NCBI GenBank assembly: GCA_019240375.1
Contig: JAFAYN010000405.1
Span: 1-5,826, forward strand
Direction: 5' to 3'
From: Gemmatimonadota bacterium
GTDB taxonomy: Bacteria > Gemmatimonadota > Gemmatimonadetes > Longimicrobiales > Longimicrobiaceae
Length of the DNA stretch: 5,826 nucleotides
The translations under genes and the position numbers were made by a program. Position 1 is the stretch's first letter, and every line of letters begins with the position of its first letter. The notes under the pieces were generated by a model. It was not told the origin of the DNA, ran no database searches, and worked only from the letters and a program-made list of their open reading frames with translations. Positions 1-5,608 of this stretch are shown one piece after another.

Positions 1-424
1 CGCCGGTATGGGTGGTGGAGATCACCCCGTTGCTGGCGCCCACCACGGTGATCCCCTCCAGCGCCACCGCTTCCGGCGACAGCGTGAAGTCGAGGGCCGC
101 CGTCTGCCCCAGCGTGAGGGTCACCGCGCTGCGGGTCTGCGTCGCGAGTCCGAGCGACGAGACCTGGATCCGGTACGTTCCGGGCTGGAGGCCCGGGATG
201 AGGTAGCGGCCGTCCTGACGGGCGCCGGTGCTGGAGACGGCGCCGGTGGCGGTGTTGGTGACCGTCACCCGCGCGCTCGCGACGGGCTGCCCCTCCGCGT
301 TGGTGACCCGCCCGCCGACCGCGGAGGTCGTCACGGCCTGGGCGCGCAGGGCCCCAGGCGCGGCGGTTCCCAGCACCAGGGCCCACAACAGCAGGACCAC
401 GGTCTGCAAACGTCGTTTCATCAT
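1..424 (-). CDS. TonB-dependent receptor-like protein with N-terminal carboxypeptidase-regulatory-like domain (partial, N-terminus only)
   Basis: Only the first 141 residues are inside the window; the reading frame is open to the edge with no stop. It begins with adjacent ATG codons (MMKRR), then a hydrophobic stretch at about residues 8-22 and a signal-peptidase-I-like site near 28-30 (ALRAQA). Residues about 34-115 match a carboxypeptidase-regulatory-like beta-sandwich: GGRVTNAEGQPVASARVTV, TGARQDGRYLIPGL and PGTYRIQV. The segment EGITVVGASNG at about 123-133 resembles the TonB-box/plug entry of Oar- or SusC-like receptors. In such families the domain precedes a plug and a 22-strand outer-membrane barrel that imports or binds large substrates with TonB energy. 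The plug and barrel are not visible, so another secreted protein with this domain is possible. No Shine-Dalgarno sequence precedes the start. The gene lies downstream of the cbs terminator and is probably transcribed separately. The substrate cannot be told. Confidence 0.8.
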   Translation of the reverse strand, partial: MMKRRLQTVVLLLWALVLGTAAPGALRAQAVTTSAVGGRVTNAEGQPVASARVTVTNTATGAVSSTGARQDGRYLIPGLQPGTYRIQVSSLGLATQTRSAVTLTLGQTAALDFTLSPEAVALEGITVVGASNGVISTTHTG

Positions 425-586
425 AAGTTTCTGGGGTTCGAGAAAGTGCGGGGGAATCTCCTGTTTCCCTCGGCGCGTGAAGGATAGCGCCTGGGTTTAT
501 CGGGAGACAGGCGGCAATGTAACACGTATGTCACTCGTAGGAAAGCACGCCGATTCGTTCGAACGCCCGCCCCGGGACCGGGCGCG

Positions 587-622
587 AAAAAGGGGCCGGT
601 CCGAGCATTCCGGACCGGCCCC
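587..622 (-). terminator. Rho-independent terminator after cbs
   Basis: A perfect 12-bp inverted repeat (592-603 paired with 611-622, arm GGGGCCGGTCCG) encloses a 7-nt loop. Read on the minus strand it is followed directly by five T residues (587-591). It starts 33 nt after the cbs stop, so it should end the mutS-lipoprotein-cbs transcript and insulate the receptor gene. There is no T-run on the plus-strand side, so it works in one direction only. A smaller hairpin (564-569 with 579-584) lies just beyond the T-run. Confidence 0.92.
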
Positions 623-655
623 GCACCCCTCGATCACCCGCGTGCCCGGACGGGC

Positions 656-2044
656 TCAGATCCCGTTGGTCAGGTACCGGAGCACGTCCTCGCGGGTCAC
701 GATCCCGGCGAGCTGGCCGTCCCTGCGCACCAGGACGCCGGGGTTCTGCCGGGTCAGCATCCGGGTGATGGAGGGGAGGTCGATGTGCGCGTCCACCACC
801 GGGAGCGGCGGGTCCATCAGCTGCTGCACCGACTGGTCGAGGAGGGTGGTGTTCTCCAGGACGCGCGACATCAGCGTCGCCTCGGACACGTGCCCCACGC
901 AGTCGCCCTCGGCCACCACCGGGAGCTGCGAGACGTTGTGCTCGGTGATGAAGGCGAGCGCCTTGCGCACCGGCGTCTCCGGCGAGACGGAGATCAGCGT
1001 CCCGGGCGCCCTCTCCCCCTTGCCGCCGATCATCGTCCCGGCGGTGACGCGCGCCGGCTCCAGGAGCCGGTTCTCGCGCATCCACTCGTCGTTGAACACC
1101 TTGGACAGGTAGCGCTCGCCGGTGTCGCACAGGAGGCAGACCACGCAGGCGTCCGGGTCGTCCACCTCGCGCGCCACCTCCAGCGCCACGTGGGCGATCA
1201 GTCCCGTGGAGCCGCCCACGAACAGTCCCTCCTCGCGGGTCAGGCGGCGGGCCAGGTTCAGCGCCGACCGGTCGTCCACCGAGCGCCACTGGTCCACGAT
1301 CCCCAGGTCCAGCGTCCCGGGGATCTTGTCCTGCCCGATCCCCTCCACCTTGTACGGGGCCGATTCCCCCTTGATCCCCGTTTCCGCGTAGCCGCGGATG
1401 ATGGAGCCCACCGGGTCGCCCCCGATGATCCTGATCTCGGGGTTCTTTTCCTTGAGGTAGCGCCCGACGCCGGTGATGGTCCCGCCGGTCCCCGCGGCGC
1501 TGACGAAGTGCGTGACCCGTCCCCCGGTCTGCTCCCAGATCTCCGGGCCGGTGGTGCGGTAGTGCGCCTCGGGGTTGGCCTGGTTGTAGAACTGGTTGGC
1601 GAGGATCGCGTTGGGGGTTTCCCGCGCGATCCGCTTGGCCATCTCCACGTAGTTGTCCGGGTGGTCGGGCGCGACGGCGCTGGGGGTGACGATCACCTCG
1701 GCCCCGAACGCCTTGAGGAGCCGGACCTTTTCCTGGCTCATCTTGTCGGGAATGGTGAAGATGCACCTGTACCCCTTGATCGCCGCGCCCAGCGCCAGCC
1801 CGACGCCGGTGTTCCCGCTGGTTCCCTCCACCACGGTCCCACCGGGGCGGAGCGAGCCGTCGCGCTCGGCCGCCTCGATGATCGCCGGCCCGATCCGGTC
1901 CTTGACCGAGCCGCCTGGGTTGAAGAACTCGGCCTTTCCGTACACCGGAGTCCGGATCCCGGCGGCCACCCTGTTGAGGCGGATCAGCGGGGTCCACCCG
2001 ATCGTCTGGAGGACGTTGTCGTACGGCTTCTCGTGACGGCGCAT
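656..2044 (-). CDS. cbs: Cystathionine beta-synthase, PLP-dependent, with C-terminal CBS-domain pair
   Basis: This 462-residue protein should condense L-serine with homocysteine to cystathionine in the cytoplasm (transsulfuration). The fold-type-II PLP domain spans about residues 8-325. It contains TIGWTPLIRLNR, the Schiff-base lysine K48 in NPGGSVKDR, the EGTSGNTG loop (73-80), the phosphate-binding GTGGT (185-189), EGIGQDKIP and CDTGERYLSK (306-315). The last two favour cystathionine synthase over plain cysteine synthase (CysK/CysM), although O-acetylserine use cannot be excluded. Two CBS motifs follow (about 347-400 and 405-460) and form a Bateman module, which binds adenosyl ligands in many relatives. 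There is no N-terminal heme-binding extension like that of animal CBS. ATG at 2044 is chosen because the PLP domain begins right after it and no good start lies in frame between it and the preceding stop at 2071. No strong Shine-Dalgarno is visible. The gene follows the lipoprotein gene by 26 nt and is last before the terminator. Confidence 0.93.
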   Translation of the reverse strand: MRRHEKPYDNVLQTIGWTPLIRLNRVAAGIRTPVYGKAEFFNPGGSVKDRIGPAIIEAAERDGSLRPGGTVVEGTSGNTGVGLALGAAIKGYRCIFTIPDKMSQEKVRLLKAFGAEVIVTPSAVAPDHPDNYVEMAKRIARETPNAILANQFYNQANPEAHYRTTGPEIWEQTGGRVTHFVSAAGTGGTITGVGRYLKEKNPEIRIIGGDPVGSIIRGYAETGIKGESAPYKVEGIGQDKIPGTLDLGIVDQWRSVDDRSALNLARRLTREEGLFVGGSTGLIAHVALEVAREVDDPDACVVCLLCDTGERYLSKVFNDEWMRENRLLEPARVTAGTMIGGKGERAPGTLISVSPETPVRKALAFITEHNVSQLPVVAEGDCVGHVSEATLMSRVLENTTLLDQSVQQLMDPPLPVVDAHIDLPSITRMLTRQNPGVLVRRDGQLAGIVTREDVLRYLTNGI

Positions 2045-2070
2045 GTAACGGTCCGGGTGTGAGTGTCCGG

Positions 2071-2460
2071 TCAGGGAGTCGAGGCGGAGTCGCGCCGGGC
2101 GCTCTCCACGTTCATCTGGAACTGCACCGGGAGGAGGACCCACATCCCCACCGGCTGGTCGCCGCGGCGGCCGGGCTGGAAGCGGAGCAGCTTCGCCCCC
2201 TCGGTCGCGGCCTGGTCGAAGGCGGTGTGCCCACTGCTCTTCTCCACGCGGGCGGAGTCCACCGTCCCCTGCGGGGTGACGAAGATGCGGAGCACCGTCT
2301 CCCCCTCCACCCCCGCGTCCCACAATTCCTCGGGATAGCGGAAGGGTGAGGACGAGAGCTGCCGCGGCGGCGTTTCGGGAAGCGCCTCGCGCCTGCACCC
2401 CCCCGCCAGCGCGGCGAGGAGCAGGGGGAGGACGAAGTATCTGTTGCGAAACCGGTTCAT
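2071..2460 (-). CDS. Predicted lipoprotein with TonB C-terminal (energy-transducer-like) domain
   Basis: This 129-residue protein starts with a basic n-region (MNRFRNR), a hydrophobic core and a lipobox-like LAGGC, placing the lipidated cysteine at C22. Residue +2 is arginine, not the aspartate that typically retains lipoproteins in the inner membrane, so outer-membrane sorting is plausible. Residues about 40-116 resemble the TonB C-terminal domain: YPEELWDAG, GETVLRIFVTPQGTV, AFDQAATEGAKLLRFQPG and VLLPVQFQM. In classical TonB this domain contacts the TonB box of outer-membrane receptors, but here the inner-membrane helix and long proline-rich spacer are missing. Only a short linker (about 23-38) separates lipid anchor and domain. 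It may be an accessory or structural relative rather than a true energy transducer. It lies 18 nt after mutS and 26 nt before cbs, so co-transcription is likely. The domain call is fairly sure; the function is unknown. Confidence 0.82.
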   Translation of the reverse strand: MNRFRNRYFVLPLLLAALAGGCRREALPETPPRQLSSSPFRYPEELWDAGVEGETVLRIFVTPQGTVDSARVEKSSGHTAFDQAATEGAKLLRFQPGRRGDQPVGMWVLLPVQFQMNVESARRDSASTP

Positions 2461-2478
2461 GGCATCCGTCGCGCGGGA

Positions 2479-5067
2479 TCACCCCCGCGCGGATTCGACC
2501 AGCTCGGCCAGGCAGTTCAGCGCCTGGAGCGGGGTCAGCGAGTTGACGTCGATCGAGCGGAGCCGCAGCAGGGCCGGGTGCGGCGCGGCCTCGAACAGCG
2601 AGATCTGCAGCTCTGACACGGATGTACGCCCGTTGGTTCCGTGGTTCCCGCGCGGCGCCTGGGCGACCGCCTCCAGCTCGGCCAGCACCTGGCGGGCGCG
2701 CTCCACCACCCCGCGGGGGAGCCCCGCCAGCCGCGCCACCTCCACCCCGTAAGACCGGTCGGCCCCTCCGGGCGCCAGGCGCCGCAGGAAGACGATCTCC
2801 TCGCCCGACTCGCGCACCGCCACGTTGAAGTTTACCACCCCGTCGAGGCGTTCCGAAAGCCGGGTCAGCTCGTGGTAGTGCGTGGCGAAGATGGTCTTGG
2901 CCCCCACCCGGTCGTGCAGGTGCTCGGTGGCCGCCGTGGCGACGCTGAGCCCGTCCCAGGTGGAGGTCCCCCGCCCGATCTCGTCCAGGAGCACCAGCGA
3001 CCGCTCGGTCGCGCAGTGCAGGATGGCGGCGGTCTCGCTCATCTCCACCATGAAGGTGGACTGCCCGCGTACCAGGTTGTCGGAGGCGCCCACTCGGGTG
3101 AAGATCCGGTCCACGATCCCCACCCGCGCTGCCCGCGCCGGGACGAAGCTCCCGATCTGCGCGAGGAGGGCGATCAGTCCCACCTGCCGCAGCACGGTGG
3201 ACTTGCCGGCCATGTTGGGACCGGTCAGTACCATCACCCGCGCCTCGCGGTCGAGCCGCACGTCGTTGGGGATGAACTCCTCGCGCGGCATCATCGTTTC
3301 CACCACCGGGTGCCGCCCGCCGTGGATCTCCAGCGCGTACCCGTCGTCCACCACGGGGCGGACGTACTCCCGGCGCACCGCCACCTCGGCCAGCGCGGCG
3401 ATCACGTCCAGCGCCGCCACCCGCTCCGCCGTCCCCTGGATGCGCGGCACCTCCCGCGCCACCCGCGCCCGCAATTCCGCGAACAGCCGCTGCTCCAGCG
3501 CGGCGATCCGCTCCTCGGCGCCCAGCACCTTCTCCTCCCACTCCTTGAGTTCCGGGGTGAAGAAGCGCTCGGCGTTGGCGAGGGTCTGCTTGCGGTGGTA
3601 GTCGGGGGGGACGCGGTCCAGGTTGGCGCGGGTCACCTCCAGGTAATAGCCGAACACCTGGTTGAAGCCCACCTTGAGCGACCCGATCCCGGTCCGCTCC
3701 CGCTCGCGCGCCTGGAGCTGGACCATCCACTCCACCGCCCCGTCGCGCGCGGCGCGCAGGGCGTCCAGCTCGGCGTCGTACCCGTCGCGGACGAAGCCGG
3801 GCTCCGCCAGCGTGGCCGGCGCCTCCGGGTGCACGGCCCGCGCGATCTCGTCGCGCACCTCGTCCAGCGGGTCCACGCCGTCGCGCAGCTCGGCCAGGAG
3901 CGCGCTCCCGGTGTCCGCCAGCGCCTCGCGCAGCGCGGGGAGCCGCCCCAGCGAGGCGGCGAGCCCCAGCATCTCGCGCGGGGTGACGCGCCCCGCGGCC
4001 ACCTTGGCGGCCAGGCGCTCCAGGTCGCGGATCTCTCCCAGCGCGGCGCGCACACCCCGGCGACGGTCCGCCCCCTCCACCAGCGCGGCGACGGCGTCTA
4101 GGCGGGCTTCCACGGCCGGTAGGCGTACCAGCGGCGAGACGATCCAGCGGCGCATCAGCCGCCCGCCCATGGGGGTGAGCGCCTCGTCCAGCACGCTCAG
4201 CAGCGTCCCTTCCCGCCCCCCGCCCCGCAGCGGCTCCAGGATCTCCAGGTTGCGGCGGGTCATCTCGTCCAGCGCCATGACGTCGCCCAGGCGCTCCACG
4301 CGCGGCGGGCGCAGGTGCTCCACGCCGGCCGGCTGCACCTCGCCCAGGTAAGCGAGCAGCGCTCCGCAGGCACCCACCAGGTCCTGGTCTCCGTGACCCA
4401 GCCCGAAGCCGTCCAGCCCGAGCACGCGGAAGCGGCGGGTCAGCTCCTCGCGCCCGTTTTCCGCGTCGAAGAGCCACTCGCCGCGGTAGGTGCGGGTGAC
4501 CCCCTCCGCCCCCGGCACCCCGAACAGCTCCCACGAGCGCGGCAGGAGCAATTCCGAGGGCTCGATGCGGCCCAACTCGGCGGGGATCTCGTCCCAGGCC
4601 ACGGTGCGCAGGATCAGCTCGCCGGTGGACAGGTCGGCGCACGCCATCCCCAGCGTCGCGCCGTCGGCGGGGTTGCCGGCCAGGGCGGCGAGGAAGTTGT
4701 TGCGGCGGGCGTCGAGCAGGGCGTCGGAAAAGAGCGCGCCCGGGGTGACCATCTCCACCAGCTCGCGGCGGACGATCCCCTTGGCCTCCTTGGGATCCTC
4801 CACCTGCTCGCAGATGGCGACGCGGCGGCCCAGGGCGACCAGGCGCTGCAGGTAGTTGTCCAGGGCGTGGACGGGGATCCCGGCGAGGGGAGCGCGGGAG
4901 CCCCCGTTGTTGCGCGAGGTGAGCGTGATGTCGAGCAGCCGGGAACCTTCCTCGGCGTCCTCGTTGAACATCTCGTAGAAGTCGCCGACGCGGAAGAACA
5001 GGATTGCGTCGGGGTGGCGGGCCTTGACCTCCCGCCACTGCTGCATCATCGGAGTGTCGAGCGACAT
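2479..5067 (-). CDS. mutS: DNA mismatch repair protein MutS
   Basis: This 862-residue protein, normal length for MutS1, recognises base mismatches and small loops and then recruits MutL in an ATP-dependent way. The N-terminal mismatch-binding domain has the Phe-X-Glu motif at F30-Y31-E32 within FFRVGDFYEMF. Connector, lever and clamp domains fill the middle, including KVGFNQVFGYYLEVT (about 465-479). The ATPase domain has RHPVVE (585-590), Walker A GPNMAGKST (616-624, K622), Walker B LVLLDEIGRGTST (691-703, D695/E696), ATHYHEL (728-734) and DRSYGVEVARLAGLP. The C-terminal tail holds QISLF (821-825), which fits the beta-clamp-binding consensus, then a helical dimerisation segment. ATG at 5067 (MSLDTP) is chosen because the conserved domain starts directly after it. 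The frame stays open for 76 more codons upstream, but that part looks non-coding. No Shine-Dalgarno is evident. MutL is not in the window. Confidence 0.97.
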   Translation of the reverse strand: MSLDTPMMQQWREVKARHPDAILFFRVGDFYEMFNEDAEEGSRLLDITLTSRNNGGSRAPLAGIPVHALDNYLQRLVALGRRVAICEQVEDPKEAKGIVRRELVEMVTPGALFSDALLDARRNNFLAALAGNPADGATLGMACADLSTGELILRTVAWDEIPAELGRIEPSELLLPRSWELFGVPGAEGVTRTYRGEWLFDAENGREELTRRFRVLGLDGFGLGHGDQDLVGACGALLAYLGEVQPAGVEHLRPPRVERLGDVMALDEMTRRNLEILEPLRGGGREGTLLSVLDEALTPMGGRLMRRWIVSPLVRLPAVEARLDAVAALVEGADRRRGVRAALGEIRDLERLAAKVAAGRVTPREMLGLAASLGRLPALREALADTGSALLAELRDGVDPLDEVRDEIARAVHPEAPATLAEPGFVRDGYDAELDALRAARDGAVEWMVQLQARERERTGIGSLKVGFNQVFGYYLEVTRANLDRVPPDYHRKQTLANAERFFTPELKEWEEKVLGAEERIAALEQRLFAELRARVAREVPRIQGTAERVAALDVIAALAEVAVRREYVRPVVDDGYALEIHGGRHPVVETMMPREEFIPNDVRLDREARVMVLTGPNMAGKSTVLRQVGLIALLAQIGSFVPARAARVGIVDRIFTRVGASDNLVRGQSTFMVEMSETAAILHCATERSLVLLDEIGRGTSTWDGLSVATAATEHLHDRVGAKTIFATHYHELTRLSERLDGVVNFNVAVRESGEEIVFLRRLAPGGADRSYGVEVARLAGLPRGVVERARQVLAELEAVAQAPRGNHGTNGRTSVSELQISLFEAAPHPALLRLRSIDVNSLTPLQALNCLAELVESARG

Positions 5068-5084
5068 CACTGCCGGGGAGCGGG

Positions 5085-5090
5085 ATTGTA
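5085..5090 (-). promoter_or_regulatory. Possible -10 element of the mutS promoter
   Basis: Read on the minus strand the hexamer is TACAAT, one mismatch from TATAAT, and sits 17 nt before the mutS ATG at 5067. The hexamer at the usual upstream distance (5108-5113, CTACTT) is a poor -35. If the -10 is real, the transcript would begin about 10 nt before the ATG, an almost leaderless message consistent with the missing Shine-Dalgarno. Weak evidence: a single six-base match. Confidence 0.28.
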
Positions 5091-5174
5091 TCGAAAAGAG
5101 TGGCGGAAAGTAGCCAGTCTTGGGTGTCCGGGCAACTGCTTTGGTGGATTGGCTTATGCGTGTGGGGCCGCTCC

Positions 5175-5206
5175 GGAGCCCCGCCGAAACTGCCCGGCGG
5201 GGCTCC
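5175..5206. repeat. 12-bp perfect hairpin without T-run
   Basis: The arm GGAGCCCCGCCG (5175-5186) pairs perfectly with 5195-5206 around an 8-nt loop. No T-run flanks it on either strand, so it is not a canonical intrinsic terminator. It lies about 85 nt before the possible mutS -10 and could stop or pause read-through from holA, protect RNA ends, or be a repeat-element remnant. Confidence 0.7.
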
Positions 5207-5253
5207 TGCGCGGGCCGGTGAGCCTCACGAAACAGCCGTGAGTCTCCCCGTCC

Positions 5254-5307
5254 GCGGAGGGAGCCCACGGTACTGCTGTGGTCTCCCTCCGCCAAAGATT
5301 TGGAGGG
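5254..5307. repeat. Stem-loop with two competing pairings
   Basis: GCGGAGGGAG (5254-5263) pairs with CTCCCTCCGC (5283-5292). After one mismatch (5264/5282) the stem continues with CCAC (5265-5268) and GTGG (5278-5281), giving 14 pairs around a 9-nt loop. The middle arm can instead pair through CCCTCC (5285-5290) with GGAGGG (5302-5307). The two structures exclude each other. Whether this is regulatory or a degenerate repeat is open. Confidence 0.6.
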
Positions 5308-5365
5308 TACTGCGGAAACGACGAACGGCAGGAACCCCAGGAACGGCAGAGTTCTTCGTGCCGTT

Positions 5366-5420
5366 GCACCTTCCCCCAGAATTGGGGGAAGGTGCCGAGC
5401 GTAGCGAGGCGGATGGGGGC
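5366..5420. repeat. REP-like palindrome with 13-bp stem and purine-rich tail
   Basis: GCACCTTCCCCCA (5366-5378) pairs perfectly with 5383-5395 around a GAAT tetraloop (5379-5382). The adjoining stretch GCCGAGCGTAGCGAGGCGG and a following GGGGG (to 5420) have the look of a conserved tail. Such hairpin-plus-tail units are typical of dispersed extragenic palindromes in high-GC genomes. Only one copy is in the window, so the repeat status is inferred. Confidence 0.6.
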
Positions 5421-5454
5421 GTGCAGCGCCGGCTCTCGCGCGAGTCCCGACCAG

Positions 5455-5496
5455 CCCCCCTCCCCCGGCCCCTCCCCCACAAGGGGAGAGGGGAGC
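5455..5496. repeat. C-rich REP-like element, left copy (minus-strand G-quadruplex motif)
   Basis: Four C-runs of 6, 5, 4 and 5 (5455-5460, 5462-5466, 5469-5472, 5474-5478) are separated by T, GG and T, giving a short-loop G-quadruplex motif on the minus strand. Its 3' half also makes a hairpin: 5469-5478 with 5483-5493, ten pairs, bulged A at 5487, loop ACAA. It is an inverted copy of the element at 5528-5567. A run of seven T (5508-5514) lies between the two copies. Confidence 0.65.
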
Positions 5497-5527
5497 ACGA
5501 CAACTGATTTTTTTGCTTGTAGTTAAG

Positions 5528-5567
5528 CCCCTCCCCTGCTTGCGGGGGAGGGGTTGGGGGAGGGGGC
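5528..5567. repeat. G-rich REP-like element, right copy (plus-strand G-quadruplex motif)
   Basis: CCCCTCCCC (5528-5536) pairs perfectly with 5545-5553. Four G-runs of 5, 4, 5 and 5 (5544-5548, 5550-5553, 5556-5560, 5562-5566) with loops A, TT and A form a G-quadruplex motif on the plus strand. The reverse complement matches the copy at 5455-5496 almost base for base, differing by one C in the first run, AA for GG at the central loop and a few positions around the hairpin loop. Confidence 0.65.
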
Positions 5568-5574
5568 CTGCAGG

Positions 5575-5602
5575 CTGTCCCCTGTAACCTGTCCCCTGTA
5601 AC
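5575..5602. repeat. Tandem duplication of a 14-bp unit
   Basis: CTGTCCCCTGTAAC occurs twice in perfect head-to-tail order (5575-5588 and 5589-5602), and each copy holds the sub-motif CTGT twice. A related CTGTTAC follows at 5607-5613 and overlaps the holA stop codon, so the array abuts the end of the gene. Confidence 0.85.
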
Positions 5603-5608
5603 CTTCTG

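Larger units (their letters stand above)
5068..5608. other. Repeat-rich intergenic region between holA and mutS
   Basis: About 540 nt with no convincing gene on either strand. Open frames here have repeat-like, low-complexity translations. The region holds a chain of inverted and direct repeats, the main ones listed separately. Lesser ones are a 6-bp hairpin (5224-5229 with 5237-5242) and a 9-bp direct repeat GAACGGCAG (5323-5331 and 5341-5349), whose core can also pair with TGCCGTT at 5359-5365. None of the hairpins is directly followed by a T-run on the minus strand, so no standard terminator is seen for holA. The density of palindromes resembles clusters of REP-type elements between operons. 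Confidence 0.75.

Noticed and set aside
481..540. Promoter for the receptor gene (minus-strand TTACAT and GATAAA, about 15 nt apart).
   Set aside because: Both hexamers are poor and the spacing is short; not better than chance.
785..2062. Long plus-strand open frame opposite cbs.
   Set aside because: It is antisense to a strongly conserved gene and the translation is His/Arg/Val-rich without recognisable domains, as expected in high-GC DNA.
2045..5038. The cbs reading frame stays open upstream on the minus strand for about 1000 codons, giving an apparent 1460-residue protein.
   Set aside because: The upstream part is an out-of-frame shadow of mutS and the lipoprotein gene, with arginine/glycine/alanine-rich low-complexity translation. 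The CBS family starts at 2044.
2641..5241. Long plus-strand open frames opposite mutS (2641-4101 and 4315-5241).
   Set aside because: They are complementary shadows of mutS codons with no family features.
5068..5295. 76-codon in-frame N-terminal extension of MutS.
   Set aside because: It has no resemblance to MutS, runs through repeat sequence, and the conserved domain starts directly after the ATG at 5067.
5469..5514. Plus-strand intrinsic terminator from the hairpin 5469-5493 and the T7 run 5508-5514.
   Set aside because: The T-run is 14 nt from the stem, too far for a standard terminator, and no plus-strand gene precedes it.
5100..5526. Open frames on both strands in the holA-mutS gap.
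   Set aside because: They run through hairpins and C/G-runs, have no start context and look like repeat translations.
5175..5602. CRISPR array.
   Set aside because: The repeats are palindromic, of different sequence and without regular spacers.
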